DNA of 37,751 bases. Origin: Gammaproteobacteria bacterium. GTDB taxonomy: Bacteria; Pseudomonadota; Gammaproteobacteria; SZUA-229. The stretch spans positions 1 through 37,751 of the forward strand of contig QIHT01000222.1 in the NCBI GenBank assembly GCA_003229115.1. Direction: 5' to 3'. Position 1 is the stretch's first letter; every line of letters starts with the position of its first letter. A model generated the notes under the pieces. The model saw only the letters and a list, made by a program, of their open reading frames with translations. It made no database searches and was not told the origin of the DNA. This document shows, piece by piece, positions 19,151 to 27,971 of this stretch. A program made the position numbers and the translations under genes.

Positions 19151-20181
19151 GCGCTGATTACCTTATTGTAAATCTCATCGACCGTAATACTTTTTAGACA
19201 ATCGGTATGACCCAATGGACAGACCCGTTTAAAACAGGGACTACATTCGAGATATTTATAATGGACATTGAGTTTTTCCTGCCCGGTTAATGGCGGTGTA
19301 TAGTCAGGTGTTGAAGAACCATAAATAACATGCACCGTTATGCCAACTGCAGCAGCCATGTGCATCAAACCCGAATCATTGGTAACCACGTGTTTTGCAC
19401 ATGACAGCAGGTCAACCACATCTACCAACTGCGTTTTTCCGCACAGATTAAATCCTGAATCACCTTTATCCCCGGCAATCTCCTCGCCCAGGGCTGATTC
19501 TTTTGCCGAGCCTAGCACCCAAACCTGGTACCCGCTGGCAATTAGCTTTTCAGCAAGCTCTGAATAATAACTAACCGGCCATTGCTTGGCAGGGCCGTAT
19601 TCCGCACCGGGCATCATACAGATAACAGGCCTGTCTAATGTGATATTCAATGTACCTAATAATGTATCCCGGTTGGCCGTGTTCGTATTTAATACGGGAA
19701 ACGGTATAGCTGGCGGATTATCAATTTTCCCGTCATACGCATGCGCAACATAACGCTGCACGGTTTGCTCTAACATCTGCTTATCCAGTTTCCGAATATC
19801 ATTGAGCAGGCCGTTACGCATTTCACCTCGATATCCGGTTCTAATTTTCGCCTGTGCAAAAAACGGAACCAGTGCTGACTTCCACGACCTCGGTAAAACA
19901 ATGGCATGCGAGTAATTATTATCCCGCAACATGCGGCCTTTTTTTATTCTTTTCAACAATGAAAACTCACCATGTGATACCGGCAATGAAATACCTTCAT
20001 GAACTTGCGGCATTCTCTCCAGCACCGGTAATGACCATTCAGGTGCAATAACATCAATGAGGCAATCTGGATAAAGGTTTTTTAGTGTAATAAACAGTGA
20101 CTGCGCCATCACCATGTCGCCAACCCATGAAGGGCCTACGATGAGGTATCGTCGTTGGTCATTTGTCATGGCTCGGTTCAA
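19147..20181 (-). CDS. waaF: ADP-heptose:LPS heptosyltransferase II WaaF
   Basis: WaaF adds the second heptose of the inner core. The 344-residue protein starts with the family acceptor motif IVGPSWVGDMVMAQSLF, contains MMPGAEYGPAKQWP with the KQWP block of WaaF, and the donor motif VTNDSGLMHMAAAVG followed by VIYGSSTPDYTPPL. The C-terminal Cys-rich CSPCFKRVCPLGHTDCL is also typical of WaaF. ATG at 20181 is used; a second ATG four codons later begins MTNDQRR, coded by a piece of the TTGGTCATT repeat seen upstream of thiC. It overlaps the aldo-keto reductase stop and the methyltransferase start by four bases each, so translation is coupled in the operon. Confidence 0.95.
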   Translation of the reverse strand: MNRAMTNDQRRYLIVGPSWVGDMVMAQSLFITLKNLYPDCLIDVIAPEWSLPVLERMPQVHEGISLPVSHGEFSLLKRIKKGRMLRDNNYSHAIVLPRSWKSALVPFFAQAKIRTGYRGEMRNGLLNDIRKLDKQMLEQTVQRYVAHAYDGKIDNPPAIPFPVLNTNTANRDTLLGTLNITLDRPVICMMPGAEYGPAKQWPVSYYSELAEKLIASGYQVWVLGSAKESALGEEIAGDKGDSGFNLCGKTQLVDVVDLLSCAKHVVTNDSGLMHMAAAVGITVHVIYGSSTPDYTPPLTGQEKLNVHYKYLECSPCFKRVCPLGHTDCLKSITVDEIYNKVISA

Positions 20182-20969
20182 CCTTTATTACTGGCATATA
20201 AATCTGCGATTTCTGTGTTGTGTCGTAGGTGATTCTGGTTAATCGTGCCTACGATCATGCTGCTCATGCCGGGTTGACCGAGTACGTGCCTAAATGCTTT
20301 CTCTATGCCTGAACCACCGGATGCTGTATCAGCATGACCGCTAAGCAAGCCCTTTTTTACAACGACACCTTTGTTTAATTCTTTCGCACGGTTAAAAACA
20401 GGCAGTTCATCGTTATATTCAAGATTGGAGGTCGCCATCACAACATCACAATGTTCAACAACCCACAAACCGCCCTCAACTGTTTTGCTGGACATACCAA
20501 AGGCCTTTATCAGCCCTTGCTGTTTCAGTTTTTCAAGTTCATCTAATGCTTCTTCATGATTAATGATCTCCATATCATCACCGCTTGAATGCACCAACAC
20601 TACATCAAGCACATCGCGTTGCAATGTTCTAAGGCTGTTTTCAACACTTTTACGTGTGTGAGCAGCAGAAAAATCAAAAGATGATTGTCCATTCTCGAAT
20701 ATTTCACCGACCTTGGTTTCTATGACCCAGTCGTGACGGTTTGGTAATAACTTTCCTAAACGTTGTTCACTACTTCCATAGGCAGGCGCCGTATCGATAA
20801 AGTTAATTCCCAACGACCAGGCCAGTTCCAGTATTTCAACCACTTGCCTGTCATCCGGGAGCTCGAAACCCGTCGGGTACTTCACCTGTTCGTTTCGGCC
20901 CAGCTTGACTGTACCCAGGCCGAGCACACTAACATCTATTCCTGTAGAACCTAGTGGCCTTAACTCCAT
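20178..20969 (-). CDS. Aldo/keto reductase
   Basis: A 263-residue NAD(P)H-dependent oxidoreductase of TIM-barrel type. It begins MELRPLGSTGIDVSVLGLGTVKLG, the usual family start, and has FIDTAPAYGSSEQRLGKLL with the catalytic Asp and Tyr, the lysine in VIETKVG, and DVVLVHSSG in place of the common LxHxP motif. The C-terminal cofactor part is short (PGMSSMIVGTINQNHLRHN). It belongs to the small AKRs near the L-fucose dehydrogenase and galactose dehydrogenase type rather than the 320-residue ones. It overlaps the FAD oxidoreductase by 10 bases and waaF by 4, so the three are made together. Its substrate is unknown; placement inside heptose and core genes makes a sugar or sugar-derived aldehyde plausible. 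Confidence 0.9.
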   Translation of the reverse strand: MELRPLGSTGIDVSVLGLGTVKLGRNEQVKYPTGFELPDDRQVVEILELAWSLGINFIDTAPAYGSSEQRLGKLLPNRHDWVIETKVGEIFENGQSSFDFSAAHTRKSVENSLRTLQRDVLDVVLVHSSGDDMEIINHEEALDELEKLKQQGLIKAFGMSSKTVEGGLWVVEHCDVVMATSNLEYNDELPVFNRAKELNKGVVVKKGLLSGHADTASGGSGIEKAFRHVLGQPGMSSMIVGTINQNHLRHNTEIADLYASNKG

Positions 20970-22162
20970 CGTGCTTCCTCTTGCCAGGGTAGCTCAGCGT
21001 AAGACGCTATTGGCCAGCACGGTAAAACATCATCCGGCGTGCGTGCTATGTTTGCAGCATCAATCATACTGATTACCTGCTCGGCCAACACGGGGGCTAA
21101 TGCCATCTTGGTCGGCCATGCAGTGATTACGTTATCACTTTCCTCGGCAAAAAACGTGTCGGGACGTTTACTGCCCTCCTTCCTGACTTCAGCGCGATCA
21201 ATATCCAGTACAGCCCATTGCGAACTGGATAGATCCAGCCACGGAATCAGTTCGGCCAGTTCTTTTTTTGCGACTTCTATTTGTTCGGTATTCGATCTGT
21301 TGACACCGTCTTCGGCTAACTGGCCACCTAGATACCAGACAATATCACCCTGTTTGTCAAAATGTGAAGTAATGGTAACTCTCGGGTTCACGCTTGCGCC
21401 CATGCAGTGCGCGTAAATCATGTCCTGCAAACCCCCTCGCACAATCACCATTTTCAAAGGACGAAGTTGCATTTCCGGTGTCTGAATATTCAGCGCTGAC
21501 AAAAGCGCTCGGTTTCCCTGACCCGCCATCAGTACCAGTTTCCGGTAATTGAAGGCGTAGCGCTGACCATCAAAACTTTCAACAGTCAGCGATTTTCCGC
21601 GATGCTGGAACTCATCTTTCCTGATAGCGAGAATCGATGGTATTAATGGCGCCGCAATAGCGCGCACCACGCTCAGGGTGTCAAACACGGGCTCATCGAG
21701 CGCATAGATCTGGCCCTTAAAATCGGCGTGGTCAAATAATTTTGGTCTGGATTTTTTTTCGACTTCATTCGTTCTGGCACGCATCACTTTACTGGCAAAA
21801 AATCCGGAAACACGTGATGTCAGGCTGGAAGTTGACCATAGATAGTGCGCATCAGAAAGTAAGGTAGCCTGCGACAGATCAATCTCACCCTTTCCCAGAA
21901 AGCATTCTCGCCACAGGGCAGGCATACCGGCCACCGCTTCAGAGGATGCGGTGAGCTTGCCAGTAAGTGCATACTTGGTACCACCGTGGATGATGCCTTG
22001 CGCATAGCGTGTCTGGCCCGCACCAAGCGCTTCGGATTCAAGCAGTACCGCCTTATAGCCAGCTTGCTTCAATCTCGCCAGCGCCCATAAACCAGCAATA
22101 CCACCACCAACGATTAACACATCAACATTCACGTCAATTGCTGAGTTATTCATATCTGCCAT
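20960..22162 (-). CDS. FAD-dependent oxidoreductase of the DAO (GlpA/DadA-like) superfamily
   Basis: A 400-residue flavoprotein. The dinucleotide-binding motif is DVLIVGGGIAGLWALARL, ending in an acidic residue in VLLESE, followed by GAGQTRYAQGIIHGGTKYAL, which resembles the flavin-contacting segment of DAO-type enzymes such as glycerol-3-phosphate dehydrogenase. A second binding region lies at KLVLMAGQGNRALL, and DIDRAEVRKEG and ITAWPTKMALAP occur in the C-terminal substrate domain. No signal peptide is seen; the first 11 residues are polar. The gene starts 38 bases after hldE and overlaps the aldo-keto reductase. Function within LPS synthesis is not established. The pair may oxidise and reduce the same carbon of an unknown sugar or polyol, but this is inference. 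Confidence 0.87.
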   Translation of the reverse strand: MADMNNSAIDVNVDVLIVGGGIAGLWALARLKQAGYKAVLLESEALGAGQTRYAQGIIHGGTKYALTGKLTASSEAVAGMPALWRECFLGKGEIDLSQATLLSDAHYLWSTSSLTSRVSGFFASKVMRARTNEVEKKSRPKLFDHADFKGQIYALDEPVFDTLSVVRAIAAPLIPSILAIRKDEFQHRGKSLTVESFDGQRYAFNYRKLVLMAGQGNRALLSALNIQTPEMQLRPLKMVIVRGGLQDMIYAHCMGASVNPRVTITSHFDKQGDIVWYLGGQLAEDGVNRSNTEQIEVAKKELAELIPWLDLSSSQWAVLDIDRAEVRKEGSKRPDTFFAEESDNVITAWPTKMALAPVLAEQVISMIDAANIARTPDDVLPCWPIASYAELPWQEEARWS

Positions 22163-22200
22163 TGATTATACTGCCGACTAATAACTGCCAACTGAAAACT

Positions 22201-23631
22201 TTATTTACCCTTGTTCCGGATGGAACCAATAATTTCTGTCGTAGAAACGCCATCGACATAAGTTAACACCTTAACTTCACCGCCGGCCTCTCTCACACAA
22301 TCGCCACCGGGTATTTCATCAGGGTTGTTATCGCCACCCTTCACCAGGATATCGGGCTGTAAGTCACAGATTAATCTTGTAGGTTTATCCTCAGTAAACG
22401 GCACGACCCAGTCAACACTTTCCAGCGCTGCCAGCATACGCATACGAAAATCAACTTTATTGACCGGTCGATCTTCGCCCTTAAGGCGCCTGACAGTTTC
22501 ATCAATATTCACTGCGACAATGAGTCGATCACCTAATTCGCGAGCCTGCTGCAAATAAGTCACATGGCCAGCATGCAAGATGTCAAAACAACCATTAGTC
22601 ATAACAATTTTCTCGCCATGTTCGCGACAGGCCTTTACAGAATTCAATAAAGTTTGTTCGTCAAGAACACCACGCTCAACACTAAAGTATTCTCGACTAG
22701 CCTGCCGCAACTCATCAACCGTCACGCTTGCAGTTCCTGATTTAGCCACAACAAGACCAGCTGCAAGATTGGCCAGGGCCGTGCTCGATGACAAAGTTTC
22801 ACCTGCGGCCAATGATGCGGCTAATGTCGAGATAACAGTGTCGCCAGCTCCGGTGACATCATAAACTTCACGTGCACGAGTCGGCATATGGCTGGTTTCT
22901 GTTTTTGTATCAACCAGCGTCATACCATGCTCACTGCGGGTAACCAGTAAAGCATCAAGCTGGTATTGCTTGCATAACTTTTCTGCCTTATCGGCCAGCG
23001 ACTCCTCATCACCGCATTCACCCACCACTGCTTCAAACTCGGAAAGGTTAGGTGTAATTAAACTCGCACCCGCATACCTGTCAAAATCACTGCCTTTGGG
23101 ATCGACCAGCACAGGGATATTTTTCTGTTTGCACATTGCAATTAATGTTTGCACGTTACGCAAACATCCCTTACCGTAATCTGAGCACACAACAACATCA
23201 TGCGTATCCAGCAATTTTTCAAACTCGGTTTCCATCGCCGTTAAATCCTGACCAACAAAACCATCCTCAAAATCCAGGCGAATCAGTTGCTGGTGGCGAC
23301 TCATGATCCTTAACTTGGTCACTGTCGCATTATTTTTAAATCTTATAAAACTTGTCTTAACACCGGCTGACTTCAGATTTTTCTCAAGCGCATTGGCTAC
23401 ATCATCATCACCGGTCAAACCCAGCACCGTACTTTGCGCACCCAACACAGCAATATTCAATGCGACATTACCTGCGCCACCCGGACGTTCTTCGATTTTA
23501 CTTACATGCACTACAGGAACGGGGGCTTCCGGAGATATACGCTCGGTTGGGCCATGCCAGTAACGGTCAAGCATGAGGTCGCCAACGACCAGGACTTTGG
23601 CATTTTCAAAAGAAGGGATCTGTATTTGCAT
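22201..23631 (-). CDS. hldE: Bifunctional heptose 7-phosphate kinase / heptose 1-phosphate adenylyltransferase HldE
   Basis: HldE carries out two steps to ADP-heptose: phosphorylation of D-glycero-D-manno-heptose 7-phosphate and, after dephosphorylation by GmhB, transfer of AMP to C1. The 476-residue length is that of the fused enzyme. The N-terminal ribokinase-type domain (about 1-320) has VVGDLMLDRYWHG, RPGGAGNVALN and the catalytic DVTGAGDT near residue 264. The C-terminal nucleotidyltransferase domain has TNGCFDILHAGHVTYL with the HxGH motif near residue 354 and KGEDRPVN. Gene order on the strand is zf-CHCC, hldE, FAD oxidoreductase, with gaps of 15 and 38 bases. gmhA, gmhB and hldD are not in the window. 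Confidence 0.97.
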   Translation of the reverse strand: MQIQIPSFENAKVLVVGDLMLDRYWHGPTERISPEAPVPVVHVSKIEERPGGAGNVALNIAVLGAQSTVLGLTGDDDVANALEKNLKSAGVKTSFIRFKNNATVTKLRIMSRHQQLIRLDFEDGFVGQDLTAMETEFEKLLDTHDVVVCSDYGKGCLRNVQTLIAMCKQKNIPVLVDPKGSDFDRYAGASLITPNLSEFEAVVGECGDEESLADKAEKLCKQYQLDALLVTRSEHGMTLVDTKTETSHMPTRAREVYDVTGAGDTVISTLAASLAAGETLSSSTALANLAAGLVVAKSGTASVTVDELRQASREYFSVERGVLDEQTLLNSVKACREHGEKIVMTNGCFDILHAGHVTYLQQARELGDRLIVAVNIDETVRRLKGEDRPVNKVDFRMRMLAALESVDWVVPFTEDKPTRLICDLQPDILVKGGDNNPDEIPGGDCVREAGGEVKVLTYVDGVSTTEIIGSIRNKGK

Positions 23632-23646
23632 GCTAAGGATAAAGAA

Positions 23647-23856
23647 CTAATCCGTCAGAATATACTTACAACCACAATAAGGACAACTGGCAGAGCCTGT
23701 TTCTTCTACCGGTATATAAACACGCGGATGCGAATTCCACAAACTGGAACCCGGCATTGGGCAGTGTATCGGCAAAATATCTCTGCTTACCTCATGCACT
23801 GTTTCATCATTTGGTGTGTCCAGATCTTCTTGTGTCGCTGTATGTGGGTTTGGCAT
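23647..23856 (-). CDS. Small zinc-finger protein (zf-CHCC, NDUFS6-like)
   Basis: A 69-residue protein whose C-terminal half fits the zf-CHCC pattern: Cys32-X10-His43-X14-Cys58-X2-Cys61, in HCPMPGSSLWNSHPRVYIP and SCPYCGCKYIL. This fold binds one zinc ion and is shared with the accessory complex I subunit NDUFS6 of mitochondria. Bacterial members are common beside ilvE and LPS genes in gamma- and betaproteobacteria, but their role is unproven. AGGA with a seven-base spacer precedes the ATG. The stop is 15 bases before hldE, so it leads this operon. The N-terminal 25 residues look disordered and acidic. Confidence 0.9.
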   Translation of the reverse strand: MPNPHTATQEDLDTPNDETVHEVSRDILPIHCPMPGSSLWNSHPRVYIPVEETGSASCPYCGCKYILTD

Positions 23857-23884
23857 TACTGTTCCTGTTCAAAGTTAATTTTTT

Positions 23885-23945
23885 AGCCGCGAAGCACGAA
23901 AAAACATATCTGCATTACTTTTGCGCTCTTTGCGTCTTTGGCGGC
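23885..23945. repeat. Degenerate inverted repeat between ilvE and the zf-CHCC gene
   Basis: The left end AGCCGCGAAGCACGAAAAAAC and the right end GCGTCTTTGGCGGC are poorly matched reverse complements of each other, in the GCCGC...GCGTCTTTG style seen better at 15245-15442. It takes up most of the 105-base gap between ilvE and the zinc-finger gene. I treat it as an eroded copy of the same repeat type. Confidence 0.45.
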
Positions 23946-23961
23946 AAATATATTTACATAT

Positions 23962-24891
23962 TTATTTTTTAACCAGAGTTAACCAATCTGGGTGCACATC
24001 CAGACGCCCATGTACTGCATCGAAATACATAGCCTGTATTTTTTCCGTTATCGGGCCACGACCACCATTACCGATAACTTTATCATCGACTTCACGAATC
24101 GGTGTAACTTCTGCTGCAGTTCCGGTAAAGAAAGCTTCATCAGCATTATAAATGTCTTCAATCTTTAGAACTTTCTCAACCACGTCATGGCCAGCTTCAT
24201 TCGCCAGGGTAAATATCGTATTTCGAGTAATACCGTTCAACGCCGCCGTTAGTTCTGGTGTATACAATACACCGTCTTTAATAATAAAAATATTCTCGCC
24301 ACTGCCTTCCGCCACATTGCCTTTACTGTCCAGCAGCAAAGCTTCATCATAACCTTTAGATAAAGCCTCACCCAAAGCCAACATGGAATTAATATAATTA
24401 CCGTTAGCTTTTGCTTTATACATGCTCGGGTGTAAATCATTTTTCACATAAGATGATTTTCGAATACGAATACCGTTCTCCATGTTTTCCTTGCCCAGAT
24501 AGGCACCCCACTCCCAGGCAGCGACGATTACATGGATTTTTAAATTATCTGCACGCAAACCCATGCCTTCCGAACCATAAAAACACATAGGGCGGATATA
24601 AGCGGATTCCAGATTGTTTTCACTGACCGCTCTGCACTGTGCGTCGTTAAGCGTGTCACTATCATACGGAATTTCCATATTCATGATATCTGCAGATTCA
24701 TACAAACGATCGGTATGTGCCTGTAATCTGAAAATAGCGGCACCCTGTTCGGTTTTATACGCGCGCACACCTTCAAACACACCCATGCCGTAATGCAGTG
24801 TGTGTGTTAAGACATGGATTTTGGCATCACGCCAGTCAACCATTTCACCGTCAAACCAGATGACCCCGTCGCGGTCTGCCATGGTTTGCAT
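23962..24891 (-). CDS. ilvE: Branched-chain amino acid aminotransferase
   Basis: IlvE is a PLP enzyme that exchanges the amino group between glutamate and the keto acids of leucine, isoleucine and valine. The 309-residue length is standard. Landmarks are IWFDGEMVDW at the start, LHYGMGVFEGVRAY, RLQAHTDRLYESA, the PLP lysine (Lys161) in YKAKANGNYINSM, and the phosphate-binding GITRNTIFTLANEAG. The EAFFTGTAAEVTPI segment near the C-terminus is also characteristic. GGAG eight bases before the ATG supports this start over the in-frame ATG three codons later. It follows glnE on the same strand across 113 bases that hold a repeat, and is upstream of the zf-CHCC/hldE operon. In Pseudomonas, as I recall, glnE and ilvE likewise lead into core LPS genes. 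Confidence 0.96.
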   Translation of the reverse strand: MQTMADRDGVIWFDGEMVDWRDAKIHVLTHTLHYGMGVFEGVRAYKTEQGAAIFRLQAHTDRLYESADIMNMEIPYDSDTLNDAQCRAVSENNLESAYIRPMCFYGSEGMGLRADNLKIHVIVAAWEWGAYLGKENMENGIRIRKSSYVKNDLHPSMYKAKANGNYINSMLALGEALSKGYDEALLLDSKGNVAEGSGENIFIIKDGVLYTPELTAALNGITRNTIFTLANEAGHDVVEKVLKIEDIYNADEAFFTGTAAEVTPIREVDDKVIGNGGRGPITEKIQAMYFDAVHGRLDVHPDWLTLVKK

Positions 24892-24927
24892 AATTCATCT
24901 CCAATAAAAACTTTAATTCAATTTTTC

Positions 24928-24993
24928 ACCACAAAGGTGCACAGAGAATATCGAGTTGTAACAACCATTACCTACTCTGTGAACCTCTGCGGT
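24928..24993. repeat. Short CACAGAG-type inverted repeat between glnE and ilvE
   Basis: The arms 24928-24946 (ACCACAAAGGTGCACAGAG) and 24975-24993 pair at 16 of 19 positions. The 28-base interior contains GTTGTAACAAC, a small palindrome. Arm sequence is a variant of the CCACAGAGGCACAGAG type at 7879 and 36495. The element lies between co-directional glnE and ilvE. Confidence 0.75.
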
Positions 24994-25004
24994 TCAATCT
25001 ACCA

Positions 25005-27899
25005 CTAGCCAGTAGGCATTAATCGTTTCCAAACGCGAACCACCTGTTCACGATGATCCTGCATTGCAGCATTCGTTTTTTCAGTCTGCTCAATTAATAG
25101 CGCCTTCCTGTTCGCTCGTTTGCGATATTCCTTATATGCCGCCCTCAAGTGCTCTGATTCATCAGCTTCAAGCCAACCACAGGCCACCAATCGTTCGAGA
25201 TAAACCAGCGTTGACGTGGTATCCAGTATGTCGGGACACTCTTTAGCGTTCAATAAAACACCGGCCTGAACAACAAATTCAATATCAACGATACCACCAG
25301 CATCCTGCTTGATATCAAAACCACCATTATCCTGATTCGCCAGGTGGTTGCGCATTTTCTCGCGCATATCAACCACTTCCTGACACAAACTGCTCTTATC
25401 CCGCTGCACAGCCAGTACTGTCTCGCGAATTCTACCAAATTCCTGCCTCAAGTGGTCATTACCGGCGACAATACGCGCTCTTATTAATGCCTGGTGTTCC
25501 CAGGTCCAGGCTTTTTCCTGTTGGTAGCACTCAAAGGCCGCAAGACTACTCACCATCATGCCCGAATTGCCGTCAGGCCGAAGACGTATATCCGGCTCAT
25601 ACAGCATGCCGGAATACATTCGTGTGCCGAGTATATGCAACACACGCTGTGCTACACGACTAAAAAAAAGCGAATTATCAATCACCTTATCGCCATTGGT
25701 ATACGCCTTTTCTGCCCCGCCGTTATGCAGGAAAACGATGTCCAGATCCGAGTCATAGCCCAGCTCAGCTCCACCCAGTTTGCCATACGCAACAATGCCC
25801 ATCGACGGGAAAAACTCGTCACCATCTATGATGCAGACGGGCTGACCGTATTTATTACACATGTCGTCCCACGCCAGTTGCAAACTGGTGACCAATACCA
25901 CTTCCGCGATATAGCTCAGCGTATCACCCACATCGGTCACTTGAAGTACATGACTAACATCCAGCACGGCGGCTTTCATCACCTGGGTATTTTTAAATTG
26001 CCGCAGACGATCCATGTACTGCTCGAGATCATTTTCCTTAACCGACGAAATTAGATAAACCAGCTCTTCAGTTAGTAGCCGATGGCTTTTGCTCTGATAA
26101 AGTTCGCGCACGTCCAGCAATTCATCAAGCAGTATTGGGTTCGCCATTAACTGTTTCACGAACCAGGAACTAACTGCGCACAGCGATAACATCTGTGCTC
26201 GTGCTACCGGATACTCAAGTAATAAATTTATATAGATTCGCCGACCGACGACAGCATTAATAATTTCAAGAATACGCTCCAGTAAAACCGTCGGTTCCGG
26301 GAAAGCGGTTATTTCCTGCAACAATTTTGCCAGCAAACTTCGCAACCGTTTGGACGCAACATCCGACAAGGTTTTTATACGGGCATTTTTTCTAAAACCA
26401 TCCAGTTTCTTCAACGCCTCAAAATGATCGGAAAACCCATGTTCTTCCAGCCATTTCAATAAACCCTCATTGGCTGAGGTATCAGCCCAGTAAACTTTTA
26501 ATGCAACGAGTTCATCACTGCCTGCTTCAGTTTCATCTTCATTAGAAACGATACTGTGGAAAACAGCATCTACATTTTCCGTATGCAACTCGAGTTGTTT
26601 ATTGAGTTCACCCCAACCATCACAGCCCATGGCAAAACTCATTTTCTGTCTACCCACTTCATCCCCGGGCAAAGTATGTGTTTGCTGATCACGGTCCATT
26701 TGAATTCTATTTTCAAGCCGTCTTAAAAAATGATAAGCCTGCTTCAGTTGATCGGCTTCATCGGGTGTAAGAATACTCATGCTTTCAAGAAGACCCAGCA
26801 CATCCATAATGCCTCGGGTCTGCAGCGCCACATCTCGCCCACCACGAAGCATCTGAAATGTTTGTCCGATAAACTCGATTTCGCGGATACCACCACGACC
26901 CAACTTCACATTATTATGAATACCTTTACGCTTCACATCGGCTTCAATCATCTGTTTCATTTCACGAATGGATTCAAATGCCGAGTAATCCAGATAACGC
27001 CTGTAAACAAACGGCCGTAACATCGACTGCAAAGTTTCAATGTCAGCTCCGGTGCCAGCAATCGCTCTGGCTTTAATCATCGCATAACGTTCCCAGTCAC
27101 GACCCTGGCTCTGGTAATACTGCTCCATCGCGGTAAACCCCATGACTAACGGGCCACTCTCGCCGTACGGCCGCAGGCGGGTATCAACCCTGAAGACAAA
27201 ACCCTCTTGCGTGGTTTCATTCAAGACTTTGACAAACTGCCGGGCCAGGCGAAGAAAAAATTCATGGTTAGTAAGACGACGCCCACCCTCGGTTTGACCT
27301 TCCTCGGCATAAGCGAAGATTAAATCAATATCGGATGAGAAATTTAACTCGTAACCACCTAACTTACCCATGGCAAGCACTAATAGTTTCTGTGGCACAC
27401 CAGCTTCGCTTGTTGGCGTGCCCATTACCTGTATGGCTTTACTGTAAAGGTGATCTAAAGTAACCGACACCACAGCTTCAGAAAAACCACTGAGCTCGCG
27501 AAGCACCTGACTCAAGCTGGCAATATCACCAAGGTCGCGCCATGCAATACGCAACATTTCCCTCTGGCGCAGCTGACGTAATGCCTCCATCAGGCTATCA
27601 TCAGACTCATCCGCACTACTAATCGCAAGCTGAACACGCGATTTAAAATCAGACAACCCGGAGTCGGCTTCAATATCTTGTTCGAGCAAAGCCTTCAATA
27701 AAAAAGGCTTGCGTATACACAAACGAGCAACAAACTCACTGCACGCCCAAATCTTACCCACACGTGAAGCATGAGCATGAAGTTCAGGGTCTATATCTGA
27801 AGACTCACACGATTGCAGCCAATCCTGCCAGTACAGGTCGACTGGATCCCGCAAAAGTTGCGGCAGTGATTCGATTAACTCGGGGGGTGTTGACGGCAT
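25005..27899 (-). CDS. glnE: Bifunctional glutamine synthetase adenylyltransferase / adenylyl-removing enzyme
   Basis: GlnE adds AMP to glutamine synthetase and removes it again, according to glutamine and PII status. The 964-residue protein has two related nucleotidyltransferase domains. The N-terminal adenylyl-removing domain has GKLGGYELNFSSDIDLIFAY near residue 186; the C-terminal adenylyltransferase domain has GKLGGAELGYDSDLDIVFLH near residue 718, each with the G-G...D-x-D catalytic pattern. Linker helices contain GRGGIREIEFIGQ and, in the second half, QDAGGIVDIEFVVQ. Length and both active sites are intact. It is the only nitrogen-control gene in the window. The start ATG at 27899 has only a weak TTAGAG ribosome site. 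Upstream is pit, 72 bases away on the same strand. Confidence 0.97.
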   Translation of the reverse strand: MPSTPPELIESLPQLLRDPVDLYWQDWLQSCESSDIDPELHAHASRVGKIWACSEFVARLCIRKPFLLKALLEQDIEADSGLSDFKSRVQLAISSADESDDSLMEALRQLRQREMLRIAWRDLGDIASLSQVLRELSGFSEAVVSVTLDHLYSKAIQVMGTPTSEAGVPQKLLVLAMGKLGGYELNFSSDIDLIFAYAEEGQTEGGRRLTNHEFFLRLARQFVKVLNETTQEGFVFRVDTRLRPYGESGPLVMGFTAMEQYYQSQGRDWERYAMIKARAIAGTGADIETLQSMLRPFVYRRYLDYSAFESIREMKQMIEADVKRKGIHNNVKLGRGGIREIEFIGQTFQMLRGGRDVALQTRGIMDVLGLLESMSILTPDEADQLKQAYHFLRRLENRIQMDRDQQTHTLPGDEVGRQKMSFAMGCDGWGELNKQLELHTENVDAVFHSIVSNEDETEAGSDELVALKVYWADTSANEGLLKWLEEHGFSDHFEALKKLDGFRKNARIKTLSDVASKRLRSLLAKLLQEITAFPEPTVLLERILEIINAVVGRRIYINLLLEYPVARAQMLSLCAVSSWFVKQLMANPILLDELLDVRELYQSKSHRLLTEELVYLISSVKENDLEQYMDRLRQFKNTQVMKAAVLDVSHVLQVTDVGDTLSYIAEVVLVTSLQLAWDDMCNKYGQPVCIIDGDEFFPSMGIVAYGKLGGAELGYDSDLDIVFLHNGGAEKAYTNGDKVIDNSLFFSRVAQRVLHILGTRMYSGMLYEPDIRLRPDGNSGMMVSSLAAFECYQQEKAWTWEHQALIRARIVAGNDHLRQEFGRIRETVLAVQRDKSSLCQEVVDMREKMRNHLANQDNGGFDIKQDAGGIVDIEFVVQAGVLLNAKECPDILDTTSTLVYLERLVACGWLEADESEHLRAAYKEYRKRANRKALLIEQTEKTNAAMQDHREQVVRVWKRLMPTG

Positions 27900-27971
27900 G
27901 CTCTAATCGGGTAAAAGACGATATCGGAAATATACGCCTTCTACCGAGATGAGCAACAACTGAAAGCAGTT

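Noticed and set aside
25494-26054. Plus-strand open frame of 186 codons inside glnE
   Set aside because: It is antisense to the intact adenylyltransferase domain, its protein has no recognisable pattern, and it is explained as a shadow of glnE.
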